Below, piece by piece: positions 10,677 to 21,483 of a stretch of DNA of 64,000 nucleotides. The position numbers and the translations under genes are program-made. Every line of letters starts with the position of its first letter. The first letter of the stretch is position 1. Below the pieces are notes generated by a model. That model made no database searches. It had not been told where the DNA came from and was given only the letters and a program-made list of their open reading frames with translations. Source of the stretch: Gliomastix tumulicola (Eukaryota > Ascomycota > Sordariomycetes > Hypocreales > Bionectriaceae); contig BCHX01000003.1 in NCBI GenBank assembly GCA_001599755.1, positions 2,701,289 through 2,765,288 on the forward strand, in the 5' to 3' direction.

Positions 10677-12404
10677 TTACAGATTGTAGCGGAACAGGGG
10701 GCTCTTCTCGCCCATGCTGTTCAGCTGCTCATCCGTGTACCTAGCCCTGACCTCTTCCTCAGACATCTGTGCCCTCTTGGCGTTGGACCTCTTGAGGATC
10801 AGCTCGAGCAATGTACCCGCAACGATTCCGGCGCCGGCAAACGCCAGCGACGTCCCGTAGCCCGTGGGGTACGTGGGCTTCTCCTTCTCGACGTAGATGT
10901 ATGAGCCGATCAGGCCGCCGACGTTGCCAATGCAGACGAGCAGGCCGATACTGATGGATCGCTTGGCCGGGTCAGGGGTGTTGGCGACGTTCCACGCGTT
11001 GACACCGGGGAGGATAGGGTACATGCTAGAGAGTATCATGTCAGTAACTATTCAACAAATCGATAGATGGGTGGTCCATACCCGAAGCATGCAAGGCAAA
11101 CTGCGAAGTAGAGAGGCGCAACATTGCCCGCCACATCAGAAGACAGCCCAAAGAGTATGCCAAACGCCACAATCAGGCACAGCTGAGGGCCCAGAAGGAA
11201 CGGGTATCGCCAAGAGTACTTGTCTGCAAAGATGGCGAAGGCGTAGGCGGAAATGGCTCCTACGGCGTAGGGAGGAATGGTGAGAAGCTGCGCGTTCGCG
11301 GCCGTGTATCCCATTGAGGTAAGAATGGTGGGCATGGTGAACTTCATGGCGTAGTTAGGGACGGCGTTGGACCAGTTGACAAAGACGAGGAGATAGATCT
11401 TGTAGTCAAACAGGATGTCCTTGAACTGTGCCCACTTGAAGTGGCTGTCATCCTTATAGTCGCCCGGTGTCGTGATACGTCGAGTAAGCTGGCGAAGTTC
11501 GAGGTACCGAATCTCATCAGGCTCGAGCCAGCGGTAGGATAGAGCCGGAGTGTCGCAGAGAAAGAAGAAGCACATCAAGGCACCAATCACGGTTGCGATG
11601 CCTTCGATGATGAAGATCCAGCGCCAGCCCTCCAAGCCCGCCGTGCCGTCCATCTTAGCGATGGCAAAGGCAAGCAGACCAGAGAAGGCGCCGCCAGTAG
11701 CAGCTGAGGTATAGAGAATCGCAATTCTGGTTTGGGTCTCGTTGGGAAGATACCATTTCGAGATGATCAGGATGGCGCCCGGAAGGAAACCAGCCTCGAA
11801 GATGCCGAGAAGGAAGCGAATGGCCAAGAGACCGCCGTAATTGTGGACAATACCCGTCATTGTCATGATGACGCCCCAGGCAAGAACGATAGCGCCCATG
11901 TAGAAAGATGGTCGCTTGAATCTGTGGAGAATCATGTTGGAGGGAACCTCTGTCCAGGCTGTTAGCATTCGAAGCCTTCAACCTGCGAGCTTCATACTAA
12001 CCAAAGAGGATGAAAGGGATGAAGAAAATAGCCACAGCAACATTGTACTGAATGCCTTTCATGTTGAGGTCCGACGTAAGTCCCTCGATCTTCGCATTGC
12101 CGATGTTGGTCTTGTCGATGTAGGCCATGAGGTAAAGGAATACCAGCATGGGAACCAGATGCCACTGTGGGAAAGACTGTTAGCCACCAGAATGTTCAAG
12201 CCCCGCAGGTAGAAGGAAAGTGTCAAGACTCACATCGACTCTGCGTAGCACTTTCTTGCGTCTTTCATCGGAGAAGTTGGCAAGGAAATCGACGTCCTCC
12301 TGAGCGAGGCCGCCCTGACGAAACTCGTCGTGAACGGCTTGGTCCTTCTCATGAGGGACCTGCTCGACATCGCGAGACTCCTCTGAGGCTCTTGTAACGG
12401 CCAT
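10677..12404 (-). CDS. MFS transporter, anion:cation symporter (Dal5/TNA1-like) family
   Basis: Plasma-membrane importer of an organic anion such as a carboxylate, ureide or vitamin acid. Exons 12404-12234, 12164-12002, 11949-11082 and 11025-10677 join in frame to 516 aa, the usual length for this family. The cytosolic N-terminus (about 60 aa, acidic) ends at RRKKVLRRVD. The first membrane helix leads into LYLMAYIDKTNIGNAKIEGL, the hallmark of the fungal Dal5/TNA1/allantoate permease group. MFS motifs include FGYG-spliced FG-MYPILPGVNAWNVAN and RFLLGIFEAGFLPGAI. About 12 hydrophobic segments can be counted. All introns are GT-AG, including GTGAGT, GTTAGT and GTATGG donors. It is divergently transcribed from the aldolase and transcribed in the same direction as the regulator. 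The substrate is not readable from sequence. Confidence 0.92.
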
Positions 12405-13233
12405 GGCGCGATGTTCACCTTGTCTGAGACAAGTTGGTCAAGCTGAGACGAAGGGCGGCAATCTTCTAAGGGTACTCAAGTAGTGGATGAAGAAACGAGG
12501 AGAAGAATATGAGGGATTGGGAACCAAGTCGAAAGAAATTAGAAGAAGACACGACCCTTATGAAGTAAACAGCATCAGCAAGGGATGTTTGACGCACTTG
12601 TTCCCCGGACTTTGCAACCCACGGGGTAGAGGTAGCAATGGGGATAGGTGCGACTAGCCAACCCTTGCAGGCTTTTCTCCGCTCAGTCATGGAGTTTTCA
12701 GGTGAATTTGCGGAGGGTCTGTGGCCGCTTGAGCCGGTACTAAGGCTGGTGAAAGATTCTTCTCTTGATTCAGGGGCACCTGACCTTGTTGTCATAGTAA
12801 TTGGTGCGGTAGCATTACGAGAACGCATCCCGGAAACGTGAGGGTGGCGTCGTCTAGACGTCTCCCTAGCAAGCTACTAGTAGCGTACCCCCGGATATCA
12901 AAGCGCGAGGCCTTGGCTCGTGGCCTGGATCGAAGCTTGAAAAGCAACTTTTCCGGATCACAAGCTCCCTCTGTCATGATGGAGGTGGGCCTTGTATAAT
13001 CCGGGAATCCGGATCGCGAACGCGATGGAGGCGAAGACAATTCCGGCTCAAGATCCAGTCAACTCGCGAATTCGAGCCCAAGTTTCCGGGGTTTGCAGTG
13101 ATCTCCCATGTCATGCGCTGCTGAGTATTATGCTTATAGACTACCACGGCACGTCCGAGTCCGGGGAACCGTCTCGCCTTCTCCAGTTGCACAACGCGGA
13201 CTTCAAGATCTCGGGCCGGGCGTTTCCTGGAGG

Positions 13234-13255
13234 TCTCCGGTCTTCAACCCGGAGA
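13234..13255. promoter_or_regulatory. CGG-N8-CCG palindrome, candidate Zn2Cys6 site
   Basis: Perfect 7-bp inverted arms TCTCCGG and CCGGAGA around an 8-nt spacer, about 70 bp upstream of the TATA box of the aldolase gene. It is the longest such palindrome in the divergent promoter. Confidence 0.45.
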
Positions 13256-13325
13256 ATGGTCGTGAATGAGCCTCGCGCTCTCGCGTTCAAGACCGAATAA
13301 CGAGGTTCTCCTCACCATGTCGAGT

Positions 13326-13332
13326 TATATAA
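13326..13332 (+). promoter_or_regulatory. TATA box of the aldolase gene
   Basis: TATATAA about 125 bp before the ATG, followed by a CA-rich leader. TATA-containing promoters in ascomycetes are typical of strongly inducible genes. Confidence 0.5.
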
Positions 13333-13454
13333 GATGGCTATCGAGGTAGTCTTGGAGAAAGCCACAAACTCAATTACCGTCCATCAACGACTCAGCTTCA
13401 CTACCTCAAAGAACATTCCCTCTTTAAGGCTCTTTCGTTAGCAACAATTTCAAG

Positions 13455-14381
13455 ATGACCATCGATCTCAAGGGTCTCGTTCCTGCTCCCGTTACTCCCT
13501 TCAATGAGGACGGTGGCGTAGACTACGATGCCATCCAGCGTCTCGGGTCTTGGCTAGGAAAGCTCGAGGGCATCAAGGGCCTCGTCGTTCTCGGCCACGC
13601 TGGTGAGGGTACCTTCCTCACCCCTCAGGAGCAGGTCGATGTCATCAAGGCCTTTGTGAAGTCGGTCAACAACAAGGTGCCCATCATTGCCGGCATCACT
13701 GGAGAGGGCACTGAGGTCGCTGCCCTCGAGGCTAAGAGGGCGAAAGAGGCCGGTGCTCAGGCTGGACTTCTGTACCCCTCGCACGGCTGGCTCCGATTCG
13801 GCTACCAGCCCGGTGCTCCCCAGGACCGCTACAAGGTCGTTTACGAGGTCTCGAAGCTGCCTCTTATCCTGTTCCAGTACCCCGACAACACCAAGGCGAC
13901 GTACAACCTTCAGACTCTGCTCGACATCGCAGCGCAGCCCGGTGTCATTGCCATGAAGAACGGAGTCCGCAACATGCGTCGGTGGGACACTGAGATTCCC
14001 GTCTTCCGACGTGAACGCCCCAATGTCCCCGTCCTGACTTGCCACGACGAGTACCTCCTTCACACCGTCTTCGATGTCGACGGCATGCTCGTTGGATACG
14101 GCAACATTGCCCCTGAGCTGCTGTGGCAGCTGATCCTCGCCGGCAGGGACAACGACTACAAGCGTGCCCGCGCGCTCCATGACGAGCTCCTGCCCGTCAC
14201 CAAGGCTGTCTACCACCGCGGATCGCACATGGAGGGAACCGTGGCTCTCAAGCACGCCCTGGTAGCGAGAGGTATCCTGAACCACGCCACTGTTCGCTCG
14301 CCTCTGCTGCCCCTACCGGATGGTGCTGAAGAGGAGATTCATTCCGCCATTGCCACTACCAGCCTCAAGAAGGTCGCATAA
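13455..14381 (+). CDS. DapA/NAL-family class I aldolase or dehydratase
   Basis: Single exon, 308 aa, the normal size of the dihydrodipicolinate synthase / N-acetylneuraminate lyase superfamily (TIM barrel, Schiff-base lysine). Visible elements are GLVPAPVTPF at the start (barrel strand 1), GHAGEGTFLTPQE in place of the canonical G-T-T-G-E substrate loop, VPIIAGITGEGT, LILFQYPDNT with the catalytic-position tyrosine, and IAMKNGVRN, whose lysine is the likely Schiff base. Codon use is biased toward C-ending codons, suggesting good expression. Lysine synthesis in fungi uses the alpha-aminoadipate route, so this is not a biosynthetic DapA; cleavage of a 2-keto-3-deoxy acid or a 4-hydroxy-2-oxo acid is more likely. 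The divergent MFS transporter and nearby Zn2Cys6 gene support a catabolic role. The substrate is unknown. Confidence 0.9.
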   Translation: MTIDLKGLVPAPVTPFNEDGGVDYDAIQRLGSWLGKLEGIKGLVVLGHAGEGTFLTPQEQVDVIKAFVKSVNNKVPIIAGITGEGTEVAALEAKRAKEAGAQAGLLYPSHGWLRFGYQPGAPQDRYKVVYEVSKLPLILFQYPDNTKATYNLQTLLDIAAQPGVIAMKNGVRNMRRWDTEIPVFRRERPNVPVLTCHDEYLLHTVFDVDGMLVGYGNIAPELLWQLILAGRDNDYKRARALHDELLPVTKAVYHRGSHMEGTVALKHALVARGILNHATVRSPLLPLPDGAEEEIHSAIATTSLKKVA

Positions 14382-14969
14382 GAGATTAGAGGGGGAGATC
14401 AGATGCCGTTGATGAATGATGACTACAGCGAGCAGACGTGCGAGCGTGTGTCAGCAGGCTTGCTTCGCAGTGAGCGAATTACGCTGATAAAGACCTTAGT
14501 GGAGATAGATAGTCTTTTGAATGAGACAAGCACGTAAAATATTTGGCCGGGTTGGAAATTGTGATTGAATTCGAGTTTGGAGTTCAAATAAAAGCTGAAG
14601 ACGCAGACATGATTCCATTTGGGCAGGTGCAAGTGGGGGTCAGATCGGCTCCTGCCCGTGGTAAGAAAATGGCACCGGATAGGTCATCAGAGGGAAGGCA
14701 CGCGGCGTCGCTCTTGGCTTTATCGTCATCCATCCATCGCTTTCGCCTCCATTTGATCTCATCTGATCTCAACTCACCTGCACCGTCCGCCTTGATTTTG
14801 CTCGCCTCTTCTCCCTCGTCTACGCCATTCTGTGATTTAAGAGTCCAATATTTTTTTAGACCCTTAGACTGTTCATTATTACCTCAACTGTCTCTCTGTT
14901 TAGTATCGCCAATTGCCGCCCGTCTGCCTCCGGTCTAAACCCCTGACCTCTGCTGATGATCGAGTAACG
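14382..14969. other. Intergenic, promoter of the Sac-domain gene
   Basis: Holds the 3' end of the aldolase gene and the leader of the Sac phosphatase gene. The 200 bp before the ATG are C/T-rich. Nothing else is seen. Confidence 0.6.
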
Positions 14970-17900
14970 ATGCCCGGGATTGCCCGCAAAATCATCCTTT
15001 GCGCTGCTATAGACGGCTTGATAATCCAACCACTATCCTCGCGGGGACAGAAACCCTTCCAGCCAGTGAGAATAAAATACGGCGATGCGACCATCTCTAC
15101 GGTCCCGAGGGACGACGTCCCAGACACGTCCACCCCCGAGTCGTCGTTCGAAGCTTTTGGGGTCATAGGTCAGTATCTTCCCACACAGGGGCCTTAGCGC
15201 AAGAATCCGTCGATGAGTTTGAGAAATTTCTAGTTTACCAACAAACAATTTAGGCCTCATCACGGTCTCTCGGCTCACGTATTTGATTACAATCACCAAA
15301 CGCCAGCAGGTCGCCAATCTACTTGGGTCACCTATTTACGTCGTGACTGAGGTGGCCGTGACGCCCTGCTCATCTCAAAGCGAGGCTAAGGAATCTATCG
15401 GGAAGACTGCTCGTCATCTGGTCAGGCTCTCAGCTCAGAACTCTGATAGTGACGACAGTGACGGTAGTGATGATGACTTGGACCTTCCAAAGGCCCCCAT
15501 CGATGAGATCGAGGATGCTGTGGTCTCTGACAACGAGGCAAAGGCAGATTCTGCCAGGAGTAGTGTTGCTGAAGATGTCATTCGAAGGAGAGGCAGCTAC
15601 GGCCGCTTTGCTCATCGATGGTTTGGCGGAACAGGATGGACGGCCGACCAAAAGGGGTCAATGGGCATTGGAGGCTCGCCCACGCTCTCACCGACCCAAT
15701 CAAAGATTCCGGCGTCACCTACCATTACTGAAGAAGCACCAGCTGAGGAAACGGCTCTACCCATCGACGCAGAGCCTGTGCTCGTATCCAACCTCTTACC
15801 CAAGCTTCTTCGGGCAACGCAACTCTATTTCGGGTCGTCACGAAGCTTCTACTTTTCTTATGATCTCGACATTACTCGACGTTTGGGAGAGAAGGCGACT
15901 TTACCCAGCAATGACGTACCCCTCTATGCTCAGGTTGACAGCATATTCTTTTGGAATCGACACGTTCTCCAGCCGTTCCTGAACGCGGGCAAGGAAGCGC
16001 TGGCCCTTCCCATCATGCAAGGGTTTATCGGGCAGAAAACATTCACCGTCGATAGCAATCCGCCCCAAGTAGATGGATTGAGCCACGACTCGGTGGAAAT
16101 GTCCAACCTCTCCTCGAAGGAAACCTCAGGCCCCGATTCGCCAGCCCAGCCGGTCGAAGAGTCGAGACAAAGAAGACCTTCAGAAAAGGACTTCTCCATC
16201 ACTGTCATTTCCCGCCGGTCTACTAAGAGAGCTGGTCTGCGATATCTTCGCCGTGGTATTGATCAAGATGGGTTCGTGGCCAATATGGTTGAGACTGAGC
16301 AGCTTCTCTCCCCCGCAGAGTGGACTCCTTCTTCCAAACTGTATTCGTTTGTCCAAGTCAGAGGAAGCATCCCTCTGTTCTTCACACAGACTCCCTATTC
16401 TCTCAAGCCTGTGCCAGTATTGCAACATTCGGAAGACACAAACAGAAAAGCTTGCCAGCATCATTTTGAAAGGCTTAGAAGAACCTATGGTGCGATTCAG
16501 GTTGTCAACCTCGTGGAGAAGCGAGGACACGAAGGACAGATAGGCACGAGGTATGAGCGAACTGTGGAGCATCTCAACACGCTCTCCAAGGAGTCATCGT
16601 CGCAAGTTGAGCCTTTGGAATTCGAGTGGTTTGACTTTCACCAGGCCTGTCGAGGCATGAAGTTTGAAAATGTGAGCTTGCTTCTGTCGCGGCTCAGAGA
16701 ACCACTGGAGAGTTTTGGGAGTACGTCGTCGGAGGGGGGCAAGATTATTCAAAGCCAGAGAGGAGTCGTTCGAACCAACTGCATGGATTGTCTGGACCGA
16801 ACAAATGTCTGCCAGAGTTCGTTTGCGCGACACATGCTCGAGGTCCAACTGAAAGAGGAGGGATTCGACATGAGTGCCCAGGCGGATCAGGAGACTGCCT
16901 GGTTCAACATCCTCTGGGCTGATAACGGGGATGCCGTGTCCAAACAGTACGCTTCTACCGCTGCTATGAAGGGCGACTACACGCGAACGAAGAAACGAGA
17001 TTACCGAGGCGCATTGAATGACCTTGGTCTTTCTTTGGCCCGATTTTACAGCGGGTAGGCTCCTCATTTCGCCCCTTAGTTTTTCTATTCCGTTGTCACT
17101 GACAGTATCTAGGATGGTGAATGACTACTTCAGCCAAACAGCCATAGACTTCCTTTTAGGAAACGTCACCGAGAAGGTCTTCGACGAATTTGAGGCGGAT
17201 ATGATGACCAAGGACCCGGCGGTATCAGTCTCAAAAATGAGAGACCAGGCCATCGACCTTTGTCAGAGGAGAGTGGTGGCCGATGAGAAAGAAGAATTTC
17301 ATGGTGGATGGGTTCTCTTGTCCCCCAACTCTACGGACACCATCAGAGGGGATTCAATGGGAGAGGTCGTCCTGCTCTTGACGGATGCCGCACTCTATCT
17401 ATGCCGGTTTGACTGGAATCTGGATAAGGTGTCATCCTTTGAACGAGTCCACCTTTCCAGTTTGACAGGCATTAAGCTCGGCACCTACATCACATCCACG
17501 GTGTCTCCATCTCAGACAGATGCCTCGAGAAATGTCGGCTTCGTCGTGCACTATCAGCCAGGCAAGAGGAACTTCATGCGGACAAACACGCGGACGTTCT
17601 CAAGCCGCCAGGACATGATCTCACCCAAGGCTGAGGATTCCGATAATGCTTCTGGTCGCCCATTGAGCTTTGTCAACATTTTCTCTGGGGGCTCCAAGCC
17701 CCCGCCCACCAAGAAACTCGCCTTCAAGGCACCATATACAGATTCATCGACGGCAGGTGCGGTTTTGAATACCCGGCAAACGGAGATGCAACAGGTTGAT
17801 GAGATATGTGCAGAGATTGAAAGGCTTGCCCTCGATCTGAGACTTTTCAAGGCGAACGAGGAGAAGCCTAGTCTCGTGGAGAGGGGAGACATCATCTCCT

Positions 17901-17974
17901 TAGAGGAAGCGAAACGGAATACAGGCCTTCTCGAACAGTTGGGTCATTCGATAAAGAGATTAGTCTGGGCATAA
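14970..17974 (+). CDS. Sac-domain phosphoinositide phosphatase (Sac2/INPP5F-like)
   Basis: Hydrolyses phosphate from phosphoinositides on endosomal or ER membranes. Exons 14970-15168, 15254-17054 and 17113-17974 join to 953 aa. The N-terminal part has the Sac fold start (GLITVSRLTYLITIT), interrupted by an acidic Ser/Asp-rich insert (SDDSDGSDDDLDLP) and a second low-complexity stretch before the catalytic region. The catalytic CX5R(T/S) loop is RTNCMDCLDRTN, with Cys576 and Arg582. After the Sac domain, ARFYSGMVNDYFSQTAIDFLLG leads into a roughly 280-aa region with KEEFHGGWVLLSP and DAALYLCRFDWNLDKVSSFERV, which fits the homology-to-Sac2 (hSac2) domain. That pairs it with INPP5F/Sac2 more than with yeast Sac1; there are no C-terminal membrane helices. 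It converges with the rRNA methyltransferase gene, 71 bp between stop codons. Confidence 0.9.
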
Positions 17975-18045
17975 TGATAGATGGTTACAGGGTAGACCTC
18001 GAAGCATAATGGCTCTGTAGACGCCAAAAGATGCATATATAGTTT

Positions 18046-19167
18046 TCATTCCTTGTCAGCCTCTTCTCTCAGCCGATATAAGTGAATCTGGTAGCGCATG
18101 TCCTCGAGCTGCATCGGATATGACAGTTCTTTGGGGAGGCGGAACCAAATAGAGTCTTGCGACTCGAGCCTCTCCCAGCTTGATGTTTCGTTTCTTGGGT
18201 CACGTAGCGTGTGATCGAGAAGCCACTGCATGGGATATCGCTTCTTCTCCTTGCCCACGGCTGCCTCGGAGTAGCTCCCTGGACTGTCTACTAAAAGGAG
18301 GAGGCTACCCTTTGGAAGAGTTTTTTCCAGCTTTGATAGGAATTTGGTTGTTTTCGCGATGCCCCCGTTCGTATACAGCTCGTTGAGCGTAAAGAAAAGG
18401 GTGACGAGGACGGGCTGAGATCCCAGAAGTGATCCCAGGTTGACGGCGTCGTCTAGAATGTCGAGTTGCTGGAAGGAAAGGGACAGCTGTGACGGCGGGA
18501 CTAGAGCGGCGTTTGATGCCTTGGCCGCGGCTGAGGCGTACTTTGAGAGAGGAGGGCCGGTGGTGATGGCTGTCTGGAGGAGTTTGACGATGTTGGACCA
18601 GGGGGCTGAGTCAACGAGGGTGAGGTCCCCGAGGATGTCTTCCGAGTGGAGGAGGGAGGCAAAGGCGACGTGTTCGGCGGCGCAGCCTCCGATGGAGATC
18701 ATGCTTAATCTCTGTCGGGGGAGGGCATCCTCGTTTGCATCACCCCCCGACGCTGGTGCTTGAGCCTCTCCATCCTTCCGCTCCTGTTCCCCCGAAGCGT
18801 CATCCACCCCAGCCAGGAGATCATCCAAGTGCTCGCGGACAACGCCCTGCAGCACCGACGCATAGCACAATGCTCTAGTTGGACTCCATCTCGCCGCGTA
18901 CGCCTCCAGGTAATCCTCGCGGCCAAAGGCGAGGGCGAAGTCCCGGTTGAAGAGGGCCTGCTTGACGCCCTGGAGGAGGTCGGGCAGGGCGTCGGAGGAC
19001 AGTACAGGCTGGAAGGCCGACGAGAAGATGTTGAGCAGACGCTGTTGGTGCTTGACGTCGAGGATCGGTGTCTGTGTTGGAGGGACTGCTGGTGACGGTG
19101 CTGAGGGCTGTTTGGGTGGTCTGTTGGGCTTGGGCTGAGTTTTTTTGGCTTGGGTTTTCTTGACCAT
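18046..19167 (-). CDS. bmt6: 25S rRNA (uridine-N3)-methyltransferase, BMT6 family
   Basis: Single exon, 373 aa, close to yeast Bmt6 (about 365 aa), which methylates N3 of a uridine in 25S rRNA in the nucleolus. The N-terminus is a basic, Pro/Lys-rich tail (VKKTQAKKTQPKPNRPPKQP) typical of nucleolar proteins. FALAFGREDYLEAYAARWSPTRALCYASVL is the family's conserved region. LSMISIGGCAAEHVAFASLL is a Rossmann motif I-like SAM-binding loop, and SLLLLVDSPGSYSEAAVG and YPMQWLLDHTLR follow as in the family. The start is the ATG at 19167, which opens the basic tail. The family call is from memory of the conserved blocks; the substrate assignment is by family. Confidence 0.82.
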   Translation of the reverse strand: MVKKTQAKKTQPKPNRPPKQPSAPSPAVPPTQTPILDVKHQQRLLNIFSSAFQPVLSSDALPDLLQGVKQALFNRDFALAFGREDYLEAYAARWSPTRALCYASVLQGVVREHLDDLLAGVDDASGEQERKDGEAQAPASGGDANEDALPRQRLSMISIGGCAAEHVAFASLLHSEDILGDLTLVDSAPWSNIVKLLQTAITTGPPLSKYASAAAKASNAALVPPSQLSLSFQQLDILDDAVNLGSLLGSQPVLVTLFFTLNELYTNGGIAKTTKFLSKLEKTLPKGSLLLLVDSPGSYSEAAVGKEKKRYPMQWLLDHTLRDPRNETSSWERLESQDSIWFRLPKELSYPMQLEDMRYQIHLYRLREEADKE

Positions 19168-21483
19168 GGTTGCGGTGACGGCCGCCCGTTTATCTCCTTT
19201 CGTTCTCCCTTCGTCCAGCAGATTTTACTTCAAAACCAGAATTGAGGTTGCATGATAGAGGCGAGTAAGGCACTAGTAGCTTTCACGATGTGCTGAGAGG
19301 TGAAGCCGTTGAAATGTTTAGGGTAACGAGGCCCCAGCCTCAAATTCTACGAGAGGGCCTCTCAGGCTCAATTCTGTTCCATCTCGTTCTCTATTCGACG
19401 AAAAGAGACGGGAATGTTTGTCTCAAGTATTATGTCTGTCAATACTGATCTGGCAAGTTCGACTGCAATCTGAATATGTCGCACTATCGTCACTAATAAC
19501 TCGCAACTCACGATGCTCCTCACGACTTCAGCCGTCGGCCGACCCGTTCCCGACTTCAGTTGACAGGCAGCCTGAGGTTGGGGGACCTCCTTCGGTACCT
19601 GGTACCTGCCTAAGGGAGTGAGTGACCAAAAAGAAGGCGGCTTACCCCATATTGAGATGGTGGGGAGGTTAGCGTTTCTTTTGTCGCCCCTTGTCCAGAT
19701 GCAGCCTTAAGTTCTCACCCAAGTTCCTCTATTGGCTGCCAACGGTGTCCTCTCACCCAATCCCTGCACTACCCTGCAGGAAGCCTCGGATTTCCCTCCG
19801 TCCTGTTCGTCGGCCTGCCACACTCAATATCGGATTATCGTGAGTTCGTGCGTGACGACACACTTAACGTTATGAGCTGAAACACGGACGCGCGTAGCAA
19901 GCTCACTACCTGCAGCAATATGCACTTTCACACCCCCTCAGCCTGACTCAAGCTTTATGCATCGGCCAGGCGCCGAGTAAATGCCGTACATGCCGTCCTG
20001 TGAGACAAACCAACGCGGGCAACTCATTGGCTGCATCACCCAAGACCTCAACATGTGACGGATAAGTAAGTGCTTAATAACGCACCATGCACGATTACCA
20101 AATGCATCTGGCCCCCTAGGGACGCGACTTTAGCCGTGCGGCTGTGCCAATGGGCTGCTGCCCCTCCTCCATTTCTAAACCTACGAGAAGCGTTCTCGTC
20201 GCTGATCAGTCAGCCCGAGACGTGCTTTGCCTGCCTGCGACCTTGCCTGAGGCCTGCTTAGCGGCTTGACAAGGTGAGATGCACGGGCGTCTAGCAGGCG
20301 ATCACCTGGTCCCTGACACGGGGAAATGCGATCCGCCATGGAGGGGTACGAACATGCCATGCCCGTTATCGTGACATTGACATCCGTATCGGCCGGCGTG
20401 CGCCCCCAACGAGGATGGCACCGCCGTGGACATCCATACCTCCCAGGAGAGGCGTGTCTCGGTGCTGAGTCTTTGCTGGACGGACAATCATGGGCTTCGG
20501 CCGATGGGGGGGTTCCGTACCTAGGGATTTACAAACTGGTAACCCGAGAGCGTCCCGAAGCGCACTAATAAAAGAAAAGCCTGGAATAGTCGGCGGGTTA
20601 GTACTGTAAAGGGGAGCTCCTGGGACGGGCCTGTTGGGCGGGCGCGACAATAGAGAAAATTACCCCTCCATGAATAGAGGGGGAGGGGATTATCGTCGCT
20701 TCCATGCCGTGGTGGTGGTGCCTTAGTCAGGCAGGGTTGAAAATTTAGTATTACCTCATGCTTGGCGAATCAGTAGCGTCAACCTACCACGACACGGGGC
20801 CAAGACATGGCCGCTGCCAGTAGCATGCACGCACGCAGAAAGCTCTGCAGTGCCAGTTCCGCAGTTGGATGGGGAAGTGGCATCATCGCGATGGCAGACG
20901 CTGGCCGCTGCTTGGACGAGCTTCGTGCCATGACGCTGCGTGGGTATTGGTGGGCTCGTCACAGTGGGGGGTGAACATGCACCTACACCACTCATGTTGG
21001 TTTCGCGAAGCTCCTCGCGAGGAGGGTGGAAGTCCACTCCTGGTAGCTCCGTAACCGTCGATACCGGCGGGCGGCAGCCAATGGCAGAGCTCGCTCGCCT
21101 GCGCTGAGCGCTCTCCTCCCCGCTACCGCCCTCCCCGTGCCCAGCCCGGACGCGGCGGACATGTATCAGTAATGTTGGAAGTACATGACATGTACGGGAC
21201 GGATATCCACTGCTATCTGTACCTTTTCCTCTAGTGCAGGCGCCTTGCTTCGTCCTGAGGGCCCTGAGGGAGAGACGTGCGTGCAAGAAGGTGTGTGGTC
21301 TGCGAGCTTGGGAATCGTCTTAAAGCTCTCGAGACGTCTCCTTCCCTCCGTCCTTCTCCTCTTCTTTTTTTTTTTCTCTCTCCCTCTTTCCCCCTTCCAT
21401 TCCCCTCCCTCATCCCAACTCTCCCCAAGCTCCTTTTCTCCCCTTCTACCTAGACCAAAGAATCATACATTCAAACCGTCAAG
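19168..21483. other. Long intergenic region with CT-rich transketolase promoter
   Basis: 2.3 kb between divergent BMT6 (-) and transketolase (+). The ORFs in it are short and show neither motifs nor spliceable continuity. The final 130 bp before the transketolase ATG (about 21340-21460) are almost pure pyrimidine, a CT-rich core promoter often seen in strongly expressed fungal housekeeping genes. No RNA gene is recognised. Confidence 0.6.
21340..21460 (+). promoter_or_regulatory. CT-rich core promoter tract of transketolase
   Basis: Near-uninterrupted pyrimidines on the coding strand with a run of 11 or more T, ending about 25 bp before the ATG. Such tracts mark highly expressed glycolytic and pentose-phosphate genes in filamentous fungi; the role here is inferred. 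Confidence 0.5.

Larger units (their letters stand above)
12405..13454. promoter_or_regulatory. Shared divergent promoter of MFS transporter and aldolase
   Basis: A 1.05 kb region without genes, holding several CGG-type palindromes: ATCCGG-4-CCGGAT at 12999-13014, CGG-N4-CCG at 13162-13171, and TCTCCGG-8-CCGGAGA at 13234-13255. TTTTCCGGA at 12949-12957 repeats the core found upstream of the regulator. A TATATAA box lies at 13326-13332, about 125 bp before the aldolase ATG. The layout fits pathway-specific co-induction by a Zn2Cys6 dimer; this is inference. Confidence 0.5.

Noticed and set aside
13455..14381. Aldolase as a biosynthetic dihydrodipicolinate synthase acquired from bacteria
   Set aside because: The protein belongs to the superfamily, but codon use matches its neighbours, it sits by a fungal TF and transporter, and fungi do not use the diaminopimelate route; no sign of recent transfer is seen.
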